Assembly: GCA_947598205.1 (NCBI GenBank) | Contig: CANQFB010000013.1 | Span: 1 to 39,751 of the forward strand | Length of the DNA: 39,751 nt | Reading direction: 5' to 3' | Source of the DNA: an uncultured Clostridia bacterium | GTDB taxonomy: Bacteria > Bacillota > Clostridia > Christensenellales > Borkfalkiaceae | Shown: positions 7,141-16,180 of the stretch, piece after piece | Layout: each line of letters begins with the position of its first letter | Numbering within the stretch: the first letter of the stretch is position 1 | Notes under the pieces: model-generated | The model's input: only the letters and a program-made list of their open reading frames with translations | Database searches by the model: none | Told to the model about the DNA's origin: nothing | Program-made: the position numbers and the translations under genes

Positions 7141-8607
7141 ATGGTTTATCGCGAGATCGATGCGCTCCTGAAGTATGCCGAAAAGAACCTGCTTCTCCCG
7201 AAGAAGAACGCCGACTATGTGCGCAACAATATCTTCCGTCTGCTCGGGCTGGACGCTTATTGCGAAGACGGGCAGGGGGAGGAAGTCACGGACGAGACAC
7301 CCGAGAGATTGCTCGACGCGTTCGTTTCCGCTTGCACAAAGGAGGGGCTCTTTTCTCCCGACGAAGCGGGCTACTATCGCGACGCCGTGATGGGCGAGCT
7401 GATGCTTTCGCCCAAGGACGTGCAGGACATCTTCGAGAAAAAGCGCGAGGCAGAGGGGAGCAAGGCAGCCCTCGGGTGGTTTTACGATTACAGTGTGAAG
7501 GGCGACTATGTGAAGAAGGCCGCTCTTGATAAAAACCCCCGCTTCTCATCGCAGGGGCTCATCATCACGATCAACAAGGCGAAACCCGAGTTCCGCGACC
7601 CCAAAAAAGCGGTCAGCGGCAATTCCACCAAGACGGGCTACCCCAAGTGCAACATTTGCCATGAGAACGAGGGCTTTGCGGGAAGATCGAAACGCACCCT
7701 CCGCACCATCGATATCACCCTCGGCGGGGAGCCGTGGTTCTGGCAATATTCACCCTACGGCTATTTCAATCAGCACGGTATTGCGGTCAATTATACGCAT
7801 ACGCCGATGTACATCGACCGCGGCACATTTACGAGGCTGATGGACTTTGTGGATATGTTTCCCGCATATTTTATAGGGTGCAATGCGCCGCTCGAGCGGA
7901 TCGGCGGGAGCGTTCTCGCCCATGACCACTATCAGGGCGGAGGGGAGATCCTTCCCATGCATAAGGCGGGCGCGGCCTATACCATGTCTGCGAAAGAGTA
8001 TCCAGAAACGGTGGTTGAAGTCGTGGATTGGGCGGGAACTGTTTTGAGAATTGTATCCCATTCTCGCCATGATATTGAAGAAATCGGGGATCGCATCCGT
8101 ACAAAGTGGTTAAACTTCGAAGACCGCGCACTCGGCATCATTCCCGAGGACGAGAAGGGCGTTCACAATGCAATCAGCCCGACAGTCGTCCGGACCAAGC
8201 GCGGCTATGAGATGAGCATCATTCTTAGGAGCAACGTCACGAGCGAGCAGTATCCCGACGGCGTGTTCCATGCTCATCCCGAATATCATATTATTAAAAA
8301 GGAGTCGATCGGGCTCATCGAAGCGCAGGGATTGTTCATTCTTCCCGGCAGACTTGAAAAGGAACTGGGAGAAATCGAAGCGTTGATTTCAGAGGGGAAA
8401 CCGCTTTCCGAAGCTTTGCAAGATTTCAAACATGTTTACGACGACGTCGTAAAACGTGTAGGGTTAACCTCGGACATGGGTAGGGTGAAAGCCGCCATGC
8501 GGGAGGAATTGGGGGCAATTTGCAACGCCATTCTCGAAAACACTGCCGTCTTCAAAGATAAGCGGCAAACGGTCGCATTTATGAATGATTTGGGGTTTGC
8601 GCTATGA
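7141..8607 (+). CDS. galT: UDP-glucose-hexose-1-phosphate uridylyltransferase, class II
   Basis: This 488-residue protein exchanges UMP between UDP-glucose and galactose-1-phosphate in the Leloir pathway. Its length and sequence are those of the Firmicutes class II family (GalT type 2) and not of the HPHGQ-type class I enzyme. The active-site region is GCNAPLERIGGSVLAHDHYQ with the His-Asp-His motif. Other family blocks are GYPKCNICHENEGFAGR and FHAHPEYHIIKKE. The start has a weak Shine-Dalgarno (GAGG at 7127-7130). The gene overlaps galK by 4 nt (ATGA). Confidence 0.95.
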   Translation: MVYREIDALLKYAEKNLLLPKKNADYVRNNIFRLLGLDAYCEDGQGEEVTDETPERLLDAFVSACTKEGLFSPDEAGYYRDAVMGELMLSPKDVQDIFEKKREAEGSKAALGWFYDYSVKGDYVKKAALDKNPRFSSQGLIITINKAKPEFRDPKKAVSGNSTKTGYPKCNICHENEGFAGRSKRTLRTIDITLGGEPWFWQYSPYGYFNQHGIAVNYTHTPMYIDRGTFTRLMDFVDMFPAYFIGCNAPLERIGGSVLAHDHYQGGGEILPMHKAGAAYTMSAKEYPETVVEVVDWAGTVLRIVSHSRHDIEEIGDRIRTKWLNFEDRALGIIPEDEKGVHNAISPTVVRTKRGYEMSIILRSNVTSEQYPDGVFHAHPEYHIIKKESIGLIEAQGLFILPGRLEKELGEIEALISEGKPLSEALQDFKHVYDDVVKRVGLTSDMGRVKAAMREELGAICNAILENTAVFKDKRQTVAFMNDLGFAL

Positions 8608-9728
8608 TAGATACCAAGGAATACAAATACGAAGTCTCGGCGGCGGGGAGGGTCAACCTCATCGGCGAACACGTCGATTATTGCGGCGGGAAAGTTCTGC
8701 CCTGCGCCCTTTCTTTAAAGTGCAAGGTCTATGCCCGTCCCAACGGCACGGACTTTATCAATCTCAAATGGAGCAACATGCCCGATGAGATCTCCCTCGA
8801 CATCCGCGATTTGAATGCGTATCGGGAATACCAACACGCCAAGTATCAAGCGGGTTGCGCCTATCTTTGGCAGGAGGCGGGGCATGAAGTGAAGGGGTGC
8901 GACCTTCTCATCGACTGCAACGTGCCGTTCGGGAGCGGGCTCTCCTCCTCTGCGGCGATCGAAGTTGCGACGCTCGCGGCGTATGCCCTCATCGCGGGAG
9001 AGGCGCCCGACCCCGTCGAGATCGCTCTCATTGCCCAGCGCGCCGAACAGGAATATGCGGGCGTGAACTGCGGGATCATGGACCAATACGCCTCTGCCTG
9101 CGGCAGGGCGGGCATGGCGATGCTCCTCGATTGCAAGAGCTTAAAATGTGACTATATCCCCGTTTATACAGGGGAATATTCCTTCGTCATCATCAACAGC
9201 AACAAGCCGCACAATCTTGTGGAGAGCAAATACAATGAGCGCCGCGCCGAGACTGAACTTGCCCTCTCTCTTCTCAAGCGTCGCTTTTCCATCGAGTGTC
9301 TTGCGGACATGAAGCCGTTTGTCTTGCGGGCGTATAAGACGATGCTTCCTCCTCCCATCTACCGCCGTGCGCGGCACGTCGTCGAAGAATGCGCGCGGGT
9401 GGAACTTGCGACGGAAGCGATGACTGCAGGGGATATGAAGCGGCTCGGCGGACTTCTTACCGAATCGCACAAGTCGCTTGAAGAGCTTTATGAAGTGACG
9501 GGGACAGAACTCGATAGCCTCGCCCATGCCGCATGGGACCATCCCGCCTGTGCGGGCGCTCGCATGACGGGCGCGGGGTTCGGGGGATGCACGATCAATC
9601 TCGTAAAGAGCGCCGCCGTCGAGGAGTTCAAGCGAAAGGTCTGCGCCCGCTACAAACGCGAGACGGGCTACACTGCGACCTGTTACGACGTAGACATCTC
9701 CGACGGTCTCCGCTACCGCGGGATATAA
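8604..9728 (+). CDS. galK: Galactokinase
   Basis: This 374-residue GHMP-family kinase phosphorylates galactose at C1 with ATP. The galactokinase signature GRVNLIGEHVDYCGG is near residue 15. The ATP-binding motif GSGLSSSAA and the C-terminal GHMP motif GARMTGAGFGGC are both intact, and a catalytic-base Asp sits in GIMDQYAS. Length is close to the usual 380-390. Translational coupling to galT (ATGA overlap) keeps the two Leloir enzymes in step. About 265 nt of repeats separate it from galE. Confidence 0.95.
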   Translation: MIDTKEYKYEVSAAGRVNLIGEHVDYCGGKVLPCALSLKCKVYARPNGTDFINLKWSNMPDEISLDIRDLNAYREYQHAKYQAGCAYLWQEAGHEVKGCDLLIDCNVPFGSGLSSSAAIEVATLAAYALIAGEAPDPVEIALIAQRAEQEYAGVNCGIMDQYASACGRAGMAMLLDCKSLKCDYIPVYTGEYSFVIINSNKPHNLVESKYNERRAETELALSLLKRRFSIECLADMKPFVLRAYKTMLPPPIYRRARHVVEECARVELATEAMTAGDMKRLGGLLTESHKSLEELYEVTGTELDSLAHAAWDHPACAGARMTGAGFGGCTINLVKSAAVEEFKRKVCARYKRETGYTATCYDVDISDGLRYRGI

Positions 9729-9730
9729 AA

Positions 9731-9901
9731 AGCCTTCCCTCGCCTACCGCGTCATCCAGAGGCTTCCCTCATGCGGCTTGTTCACCGCGTCATCCCGAGG
9801 CTTCCCTCATGCGCTTGTTCACCGCGTCATCCCGAGACTTCCCTCATGCGGTTCGTCTACCGCGTCATCCCGAGGCTCGCAGAGCCGAGAGGATCCCCTT
9901 A
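9731..9901. repeat. Degenerate tandem repeat array plus dispersed repeat copy 2
   Basis: Three tandem units of 37-38 nt (9745-9782, 9783-9819, 9820-9857) share the core ACCGCGTCATCC, GGCTTCCCTCATGCG and a GTT-type end. Before them is a partial unit (9731-9744). After them a fourth unit (from 9858) keeps the GCGTCATCCCGAGGCT head but continues into the full dispersed element ending GGATCCCCTTA (9864-9901), whose second half resembles 5193-5232. The array seems to have arisen by amplification of truncated heads of that element. Units abut without spacers, so this is not a CRISPR array. Confidence 0.8.
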
Positions 9902-9994
9902 ATGAAATAGACGGCAAGTGAACAGAGTGAACAGTCAGGCGTTCTGAATTGCGTCATAGAGGCGTACGAAATTTGTAGAAATAAGGAGGAAAAT

Positions 9995-11008
9995 ATGACA
10001 GTTTTCGTGACAGGCGGGGCGGGATATATCGGCTCGCACACATTGGTGGAGCTTTTAGACGGCGGACATGAAGTGGTCGTGCTCGACAACTTCTCCAACT
10101 CTTCGCCCGAGAGTATCAAGAGGGTGGAGAAAATCACGGGGAAGAAGGTCGCCCTCTACGAAGGGGACGTGCGCGATAGAGCCCTGCTTTCCCGCATCTT
10201 CGAGGAACATAAGATCGATTGGGTCATTCACTTCGCGGGGCTGAAAGCGGTGGGGGAATCCTGCCAAAAACCCGTCGAATATTACGACAACAATATCGGC
10301 GGAACGCTCGCACTTTTAGAGGTCATGCGCGGACATGGGTGCAAGAAAATCGTTTTCTCCTCGTCTGCGACGGTCTATGGTACGCCCGAAAAACTTCCCC
10401 TCGATGAAGGGTGCAAGGTGGGCGGTACGACCAACCCTTACGGCACTTCCAAGTACATGCAGGAACTCATCTTAAAAGACGTCTATAACGCAGACCCCGC
10501 ATGGACGATCGCGCTTTTGCGGTATTTCAATCCCGTCGGGGCGCACGAGAGCGGGCTCATCGGCGAGGACCCGAAGGGCATTCCCAATAATCTCACGCCC
10601 TACATTGCCAAGGTCGCCATTGGAGAACTGAAGGAGATCGGCGTATTCGGGAACGACTATCCCACGCGGGACGGAACGGGCGTTCGCGACTATATCCACG
10701 TCGTCGATCTCGCGAAGGGCCACGTCGCCGCGATCGAAAAGCTCGTCGCGGCGGGCGTTTTCACCTACAATCTCGGCACGGGGAACGGGTATAGCGTCCT
10801 CGAAGTCATCCACGCTTTTGAAAAGGCATGCGGGCATCCGCTTCCCTATTCCATAAAGCCGAGAAGGGCGGGCGACATTGCAGAGTGCTACGCGGACGCC
10901 GCGAAGGCAAAAGAAGAGCTCGGATGGCAGGCGGAGCTCGGCATCGACGAGATGTGCGCCTCCCTTTGGAATTGGCAAAAAAAGAATCCCAACGGCTATC
11001 GCGCTTAG
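9995..11008 (+). CDS. galE: UDP-glucose 4-epimerase
   Basis: This 337-residue extended short-chain dehydrogenase interconverts UDP-galactose and UDP-glucose with bound NAD. The Rossmann motif TGGAGYIGSHT is at residues 6-16. The catalytic Ser is in SSSATVYG and the YxxxK pair in NPYGTSKY. RDYIHVVDLAKGH is the typical C-terminal block. It completes the Leloir pathway with the upstream galT and galK. A strong AAGGAGG precedes the ATG. Confidence 0.95.
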   Translation: MTVFVTGGAGYIGSHTLVELLDGGHEVVVLDNFSNSSPESIKRVEKITGKKVALYEGDVRDRALLSRIFEEHKIDWVIHFAGLKAVGESCQKPVEYYDNNIGGTLALLEVMRGHGCKKIVFSSSATVYGTPEKLPLDEGCKVGGTTNPYGTSKYMQELILKDVYNADPAWTIALLRYFNPVGAHESGLIGEDPKGIPNNLTPYIAKVAIGELKEIGVFGNDYPTRDGTGVRDYIHVVDLAKGHVAAIEKLVAAGVFTYNLGTGNGYSVLEVIHAFEKACGHPLPYSIKPRRAGDIAECYADAAKAKEELGWQAELGIDEMCASLWNWQKKNPNGYRA

Positions 11009-11050
11009 GACGAAAAATCCTTCGCGATGTTCATATTTTTTTCCTCTTTG

Positions 11051-11082
11051 CGTCGTCTGCGGAGCGATCCGCAGGCGATTGC
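11051..11082. repeat. 32-nt hairpin repeat, copy A
   Basis: The repeat contains CTGCGGA-GCGA-TCCGCAG, a 7-bp perfect stem with a four-base loop, and is identical over 32 nt to the copy at 11156-11187. It lies in the galE-kinase intergenic region. Confidence 0.85.
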
Positions 11083-11155
11083 AAGGGATGAGAGAAAATA
11101 ATTTTGTTTACATCCGCAATTACCCCAGCGGATCGTATCACCTCCTATTTTATAG

Positions 11156-11187
11156 CGTCGTCTGCGGAGCGATCCGCAGGCGATTGC
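11156..11187. repeat. 32-nt hairpin repeat, copy B
   Basis: Exact duplicate of 11051-11082 in direct orientation, ending 28 nt before the kinase start codon. Between the copies another inverted pair, ATCCGC/GCGGAT (about 11112-11132), shares the core of the hairpin. The arrangement could be an operator cluster for the arabinose genes or a processing/attenuation structure; neither is proven. Confidence 0.85.
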
Positions 11188-11215
11188 TAAATTATCGGAA
11201 GAAATTCGGAGAAAC

Positions 11216-12766
11216 ATGCAAACTTTTACGGCATTGGGAATTGAACTCGGTTCCACGCGCGTCAAGGCAGTTTTGATCGACGGCAAGGCGAACGTCTTGG
11301 CAGAAGGATACTGCGCATGGGAAAACATTTTTTCGGGAGGGTATTGGACCTATTCCGAGAAAGATATTTGGCACACCCTGCAAGCCTGTTTTGCGGCTCT
11401 ATCCCAAAACTATGCGGAGAAGTTTTCCGCGCCGCTCGAAAGGGTGGATGCGATCGGCGTCTCCGCGATGATGCACGGCTACCTTGCACTTGGGAAAGAC
11501 GGCGAACTCCTCGTTCCCTTCCGCACCTGGCGCAACACAAATACGGGGGAAGCGGCAGATCAGCTTTCGCGGCTCTTTAACTTCAACATTCCCATGCGTT
11601 GGAGCGTGGCGCACTTCTTTTCGGCGGTCTTAAACAAGGAGCCGCATGTGAAAGAAGTCGCCCACCTCACGACGCTTGCGGGATATGTCCACGATAAGCT
11701 CACGGGCGAGAAAGTCTTGGGCATCGGCGACGCATCGGGGATGTTCCCCTGCGATGAAAAAGGGTATCGGAAGGACCTTCTTGCCGCGTTCGACGCGCTT
11801 CTCAAATCGAAGGGACTTTCTCTTCATTTTGAAGATCTTTTGCCCAAAGTTTTGCTCGCGGGAGAGGACGCGGGAACGCTCACCAAGGCGGGTGCGCGCC
11901 TTCTCGACCCTACGGGAATTTTGCAGGCGGGATCCGTCTTTTGTCCGCCAGAAGGGGATGCGATCACGGGCATGGTAGCCACGAATTGCGTCACGCCGTT
12001 AGAGGCAAACGTCTCCGCGGGCACGAGCGCGTTCCTCACTGCGGTTCTCGATCGCCCGCTCCAAACTGCCCGAAAGGAGATCGACATTGTTGCGACCCCC
12101 ACGGGCTATCAGGCGGCGATGATCCACACCAATAACTTTACCAACGAGCTGAATGCGTGGAGAGATTTATTTGCGGAAGTAGTGCATCTTACGGGCGGGA
12201 ACGCGGAAAATCTCATGGACGGGCTGTTTGAAAAGTCGGCGGAGGCCGACGCAGACGTCGGCGGGCTCATGGGCTACAACTTTCTCTCGGGCGAGCCGAT
12301 CGTCGGCGTTTCCGAGGGCCGCCCGCTCATTCTGCGCAGTGCAGAGGGAAACTTCACCCTTGCCAACTTCATGCAAATGCAAATCTATTCCGCGCTTGCG
12401 CCGCTTGCCATGGGCGCGGAAATTCTCTTTTCCGAGGGCGCAACCATCGGAGAAGTGTGCGGACACGGCGGGTTTTTCAAGGCGGGCGCGGTTGCGCAGA
12501 CCGCAATGTCGGCGGCGCTCGGCGTCCCCGTCACCGTGATGAAGAACGCGGGCGAGGGCGGCGCATGGGGCATGGCGATTCTTGCGCTCTATCGCGGCAA
12601 AACAATGCCGCTTGAAGCGTTCCTTGCAAAGATTTTTGCGAAAGCGGAGAAGAGGACAATTCTCGCTTCAAAAGAAGAACGGGAGAGGTTTGAATTGTTT
12701 TTACAACGTTACAAGGGGATGCTCGCGCACCTGCGGGCGGGAGATGAAGGATGCTTGAAGAGTTGA
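11216..12766 (+). CDS. FGGY-family carbohydrate kinase, probable ribulokinase
   Basis: This 516-residue FGGY kinase has the N-terminal phosphate-binding strand [16 protein letters not shown], an FGGY_N domain (about 1-260) and an FGGY_C domain with [12 protein letters not shown] and the adenosine-binding [14 protein letters not shown]...[12 protein letters not shown]. Adjacent araD and araA make phosphorylation of L-ribulose to L-ribulose-5-phosphate the likely reaction. The sequence differs from classical AraB, so xylulose or another ketopentose cannot be excluded. Its 3' end overlaps araD by 16 nt. GGAG lies about 5 nt before the ATG. Confidence 0.85.
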   Translation: MQTFTALGIELGSTRVKAVLIDGKANVLAEGYCAWENIFSGGYWTYSEKDIWHTLQACFAALSQNYAEKFSAPLERVDAIGVSAMMHGYLALGKDGELLVPFRTWRNTNTGEAADQLSRLFNFNIPMRWSVAHFFSAVLNKEPHVKEVAHLTTLAGYVHDKLTGEKVLGIGDASGMFPCDEKGYRKDLLAAFDALLKSKGLSLHFEDLLPKVLLAGEDAGTLTKAGARLLDPTGILQAGSVFCPPEGDAITGMVATNCVTPLEANVSAGTSAFLTAVLDRPLQTARKEIDIVATPTGYQAAMIHTNNFTNELNAWRDLFAEVVHLTGGNAENLMDGLFEKSAEADADVGGLMGYNFLSGEPIVGVSEGRPLILRSAEGNFTLANFMQMQIYSALAPLAMGAEILFSEGATIGEVCGHGGFFKAGAVAQTAMSAALGVPVTVMKNAGEGGAWGMAILALYRGKTMPLEAFLAKIFAKAEKRTILASKEERERFELFLQRYKGMLAHLRAGDEGCLKS

Positions 12767-13443
12767 AAAAGCGCGTGTTCGACCAAAACCTTGCCCTCGT
12801 AAAAGAGGGGCTCGTCGTCCTCACTTGGGGGAACGTGAGCGGCATCGATCGGGAGAGGGGGCTTGTCGTCATCAAGCCGAGCGGGGTCCCGTATGCGGAC
12901 ATGGTATCCTCCGATCTCGTCGTAGTCGATTTGGAGGGCAATATCGTAGAGGGGAAACTTCGCCCGTCGTCGGATACGCCGACGCATCTCGAACTGTATA
13001 AGGCGTTCCCTGCAATCGGCGGCGTCGTCCACACGCATTCCGCCCATGCGACGGCGTTTGCGCAGGCGGGGATGCCCATCAAGGCATACGGTACGACGCA
13101 CGCGGACACCTTCTACGGCGACATTCTATGCACCCGCGCTCTCACCAAAGAGGAGATCGAAGGGGACTACGAAAAGAATACGGGCAAAGTCATCGTAGAA
13201 ACCGTCAAAGACTGTGAGGCGATTCCCGCAGTTCTCGTGAAAAACCACGGCCCTTTCGTATGGGGAAGAACATGCGAGGAAGCGGTGGAAAATGCCGTTA
13301 TTTTGGAAGAAGTTGCCCGCATCGCGCTCTTCACAAGGCTTCTGCGCCCCGAGACGGAGGGTGTGGAACAATATCTTTTAGATAAACACTACTTCCGCAA
13401 ACACGGAAAGAACGCTTACTACGGGCAGGGGGAAAAAAAATGA
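12751..13443 (+). CDS. araD: L-ribulose-5-phosphate 4-epimerase
   Basis: This 230-residue class II aldolase-fold enzyme converts L-ribulose-5-phosphate to D-xylulose-5-phosphate. Family motifs are TWGNVSGID and KPSGVPY (phosphate binding), [11 protein letters not shown], the zinc-binding [12 protein letters not shown], and NHGPFVWG with the third metal His. It starts inside the kinase gene after GATGAAGG and overlaps araA by 4 nt, so the three genes are translationally coupled. Confidence 0.93.
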   Translation: MLEELKKRVFDQNLALVKEGLVVLTWGNVSGIDRERGLVVIKPSGVPYADMVSSDLVVVDLEGNIVEGKLRPSSDTPTHLELYKAFPAIGGVVHTHSAHATAFAQAGMPIKAYGTTHADTFYGDILCTRALTKEEIEGDYEKNTGKVIVETVKDCEAIPAVLVKNHGPFVWGRTCEEAVENAVILEEVARIALFTRLLRPETEGVEQYLLDKHYFRKHGKNAYYGQGEKK

Positions 13444-14894
13444 AAGAAAAAATTATCTTTTGGATCACGGGTTCGCAGACGCTCTATGGAGAAGACGTGC
13501 TTTCCCACGTCGCCGAGCATTCCAAGGAAATGGCGCAATACATAAGCGAGCGCATGCCCGTCACCGTGAAATACCTTGCGACGTGCAAGAGCTCGGAGGA
13601 AGTGGAAGCGGCGATCAAAGCGGTAAATGGCGACGAAAATTGCATCGGCGTCATCGTTTGGTGCCATACCTTCTCCCCCGCGAAAATGTGGATCAAGGGG
13701 CTGAAAAAACTTCAAAAACCGCTCTGCCATTTCGCCACGCAGTACAACAAAGAGCTACCGTATTCTTCTATCGATATGGACTTTATGAACGAAAACCAAT
13801 CCGCGCACGGGGATCGGGAACTCGGCTATCTCTTGGCGCGGCTCCGCCTTCCGCACAAGGTCGTGGTGGGTCACTTCACGGACATGGGTGCCACGGATGC
13901 GCTCGCCGCATGGTGCAGAGCCGCCGCGGGCTATGCGTTTTCCGAGGGCATAAAAGTGTGCCGTTTCTCGGACAACATGCGCGGCGTCGCCGTCACCGAG
14001 GGGGATAAGGTCGAGGCGCAAATCAAGTTCGGATGGCAGGTGGACTACTTCCCCATTGGCGAACTCGAAGAGGAGATCGGGCGGGTCACAGACGCCGAGA
14101 CGGACGCTCTTTTTAGCGAATATAAAGAAAAATACACCCTCGCCACGAACAATCTCTCCGCCGTCCGCGAACAGGCGAAATACGAGATCGCGATCGAACG
14201 GTTTTTGAAAAAACAGGGCGGCTACAACGCCTTTGTAGACCACTTCGGAACGCTCGGCGGCCTCCGCCAGCTCCCCGGGCTTGCCGTGCAAGATTTGCAG
14301 GCAAAGGGCTATGGTTTTGGCCCTGAAGGCGATTGGAAGGTTGCCGCCCTCGGCGCGATCATGAGCTACATGGCGGGAAACAGTTGCACGGGCATGATGG
14401 AAGATTACACCTACGATCTTTCGCGGGATTTGGTCCTCGGCGCGCACATGTTGGAGGTCTGCCCGCAGTTCGCAAAAGATAGGCCGAAAATCGAAGTTCA
14501 TCCGCTCTCCATCGGCGGGAAGGAAGACCCCGCGCGGCTCGTCTTCGAGGGCATCTCCGCACCCGAGGCGATCGCCGCAACGATGGTGGATATGGGCGGG
14601 CGCATGCGGCTCATTTTGCAGAAGATCGAGCTCATTCCATACCCCGCAAAGATGCCGCATCTTCCCGTGGGCGGGCTCATGTGGCGGTATGCGAATGGGT
14701 TCAAAGAGGGCGTCGCGGCGTGGCTTTATGCGGGCGGCGCCCACCACAGCGTCGTCTCGGCGAAGATAACGATGGAAGAAATGCTCGACCTCGCCGAAAT
14801 GTGGAATATCGAGGCGGTCGTCATCGACGAAAACACCGACCTTGCGACCTTAAAGAGACAGCTCGCCGTCGGCGATAAAATTTGGAACAAATGA
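13440..14894 (+). CDS. araA: L-arabinose isomerase
   Basis: This 484-residue protein converts L-arabinose to L-ribulose and matches AraA over its full length. Recognisable blocks are [15 protein letters not shown] at the N-terminus, [35 protein letters not shown], and the C-terminal [10 protein letters not shown] and GGAHHSVV. It is the third gene of the kinase-araD-araA cluster. The start overlaps the araD stop (ATGA) with a GGGGG Shine-Dalgarno. Its presence beside two galactanases implies that the target polymer is an arabinan-decorated galactan. Confidence 0.95.
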   Translation: MKEKIIFWITGSQTLYGEDVLSHVAEHSKEMAQYISERMPVTVKYLATCKSSEEVEAAIKAVNGDENCIGVIVWCHTFSPAKMWIKGLKKLQKPLCHFATQYNKELPYSSIDMDFMNENQSAHGDRELGYLLARLRLPHKVVVGHFTDMGATDALAAWCRAAAGYAFSEGIKVCRFSDNMRGVAVTEGDKVEAQIKFGWQVDYFPIGELEEEIGRVTDAETDALFSEYKEKYTLATNNLSAVREQAKYEIAIERFLKKQGGYNAFVDHFGTLGGLRQLPGLAVQDLQAKGYGFGPEGDWKVAALGAIMSYMAGNSCTGMMEDYTYDLSRDLVLGAHMLEVCPQFAKDRPKIEVHPLSIGGKEDPARLVFEGISAPEAIAATMVDMGGRMRLILQKIELIPYPAKMPHLPVGGLMWRYANGFKEGVAAWLYAGGAHHSVVSAKITMEEMLDLAEMWNIEAVVIDENTDLATLKRQLAVGDKIWNK

Positions 14895-15874
14895 ATATGG
14901 AAGAGACATTCAAGGACAAGGACATCTCCCGATTTGTCATTCAAAGCGAGGGTATTCGGGCGACGATCTCGCGTTTGGGCGGGGCGATCGAATCCCTTAA
15001 AATCAAGGGGAAGGACGGCGAATGGCGCGAGGTGTGCCTTCACTTTTTGAGCCCCATTGATCGCATCAAGAGCGATACCTATGCGGGCGCGGTCATCGGG
15101 CGCGTTTGCAACCGCATCGCAGGGGGAAATTTCTCCTTGGGCGGCAGGACATATTTTCTGCCCCGAAACGACGGGAAGAACACCCTTCACGGCGGGAAGG
15201 ATGGCTTCGACAAGCGCCTCTTTAACCGCGAGGGATATGAACCGCACGCCTTAACTCTTTCGCTTTTAAGCTCTGACGGCGACCAAGGCTTCCCGGGGAC
15301 GCTCCTTTTGCGCGTCTTTTACATTGCCGAGGGAAGTTCGCTCACCGTGCGCTTTTCGGCAGTCTCGGACGAGGACACCGTCTGGGCGCCCACCCTTCAT
15401 CCCTATTTCAATTTTGGGGAAGGCATCGAGGATACCTATCTCCAAATTTATGCCGATTCTTATACCCCCATGGACGGGCGGCAAATTCCGACGGGGGAGA
15501 TCGTACCCGTCGAAGGGACGCCATTCGACTTCCGAAAGCCGAAGAAGATCGGGGCGGACATCGGCTCCGAACTTCTGAACCCCGCAAACGGCTACGACCA
15601 CAACTTTGTGCTCTTTTCGGAGCATGCCGCGACCGCATACAGCGAGAAGAGCGGCATCAAAATGGACATCTATACCGACATGCCCGGGTTGCATTTCTAT
15701 TCGGGGAACTTTTTGAAGGGGAATACGGGGACGCATGAGCTTACTCCCCGCGATGGCTTCGCGCTCGAACCGCAGTATTTTCCGAACGCGGTGAACATCA
15801 AAAAGTTCTTACAGCCCATTCTCAAAAAAGGGGAGCAAAAGACGCACTATATTCGATTTACATTTGCTCGGTAA
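14891..15874 (+). CDS. galM: Aldose 1-epimerase (mutarotase)
   Basis: This 327-residue GalM-type protein interconverts alpha and beta anomers of sugars. NRIAGGNFSLGGRTYFLPRN and NTLHGGKDGFD are the usual N-terminal signatures. The catalytic His is in TLHPYFNFG and the catalytic Glu in the C-terminal FALEPQYFPNAVN. The ATG at 14891 overlaps the araA stop (ATGA); a TTG three codons upstream is a less likely start. Co-transcription with araA suggests use with arabinose, galactose or both. A terminator follows. Confidence 0.9.
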   Translation: MNMEETFKDKDISRFVIQSEGIRATISRLGGAIESLKIKGKDGEWREVCLHFLSPIDRIKSDTYAGAVIGRVCNRIAGGNFSLGGRTYFLPRNDGKNTLHGGKDGFDKRLFNREGYEPHALTLSLLSSDGDQGFPGTLLLRVFYIAEGSSLTVRFSAVSDEDTVWAPTLHPYFNFGEGIEDTYLQIYADSYTPMDGRQIPTGEIVPVEGTPFDFRKPKKIGADIGSELLNPANGYDHNFVLFSEHAATAYSEKSGIKMDIYTDMPGLHFYSGNFLKGNTGTHELTPRDGFALEPQYFPNAVNIKKFLQPILKKGEQKTHYIRFTFAR

Positions 15875-15900
15875 GGGTGTTTTTTCAACCCGATATCGAA

Positions 15901-15930
15901 GGACGTTCCTGTGCGGGACGCCCTTTTTTT
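15901..15930 (+). terminator. Terminator of the arabinose operon
   Basis: GGACGTTCC and GGGACGCCC form a 9-bp stem with one mismatch and one G-T pair around TGTGC, followed by seven T residues. Confidence 0.75.
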
Positions 15931-16180
15931 GGCGTAAAATCAGTGATTTTCATACAAAAAATTGTAATAAACTTGCGTAAATATAGTAGTGCATAACAAA
16001 TATTTTTAGATATTTTCATTTTTTTTTAGAAACGATATATTTTCTGCAGGGTTTGAGGTAGTAATGAAAAATTCGGTATGTTATGATAAAGCCGAAAATC
16101 GGGGAAAGGGGCATTTTTTATGCTTTTTTTGGAAAATAAGCCCCTCAAAAGTTCCCGAAAACGTACTTGGAGGCACAAGC
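15931..16180 (+). promoter_or_regulatory. AT-rich upstream region of the galactan operon
   Basis: With the terminator this makes a gene-free stretch of about 306 nt. It is strongly AT-rich between GC-rich genes, as expected for a regulated promoter. An imperfect palindrome AAATATTTTTAGATATTT lies near 15998-16015. A weak promoter-like pair TTGAGG ... TATGTT (18-nt spacing) occurs near 16053-16082. No box is strong enough to name the start site, and no riboswitch was recognised. Confidence 0.4.

Noticed and set aside
9745..9901. Tandem repeats considered as a CRISPR array
   Set aside because: The 37-38 nt units abut directly with no unique spacers, and no cas gene is present.
16064..16180. 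ATG start at 16064 for the unknown galactan-operon protein
   Set aside because: The 39 extra residues have unlikely composition, and the GTG at 16181 has a GGAGG at ideal spacing. The ATG has only a weak GAGG, so it remains possible but less likely.
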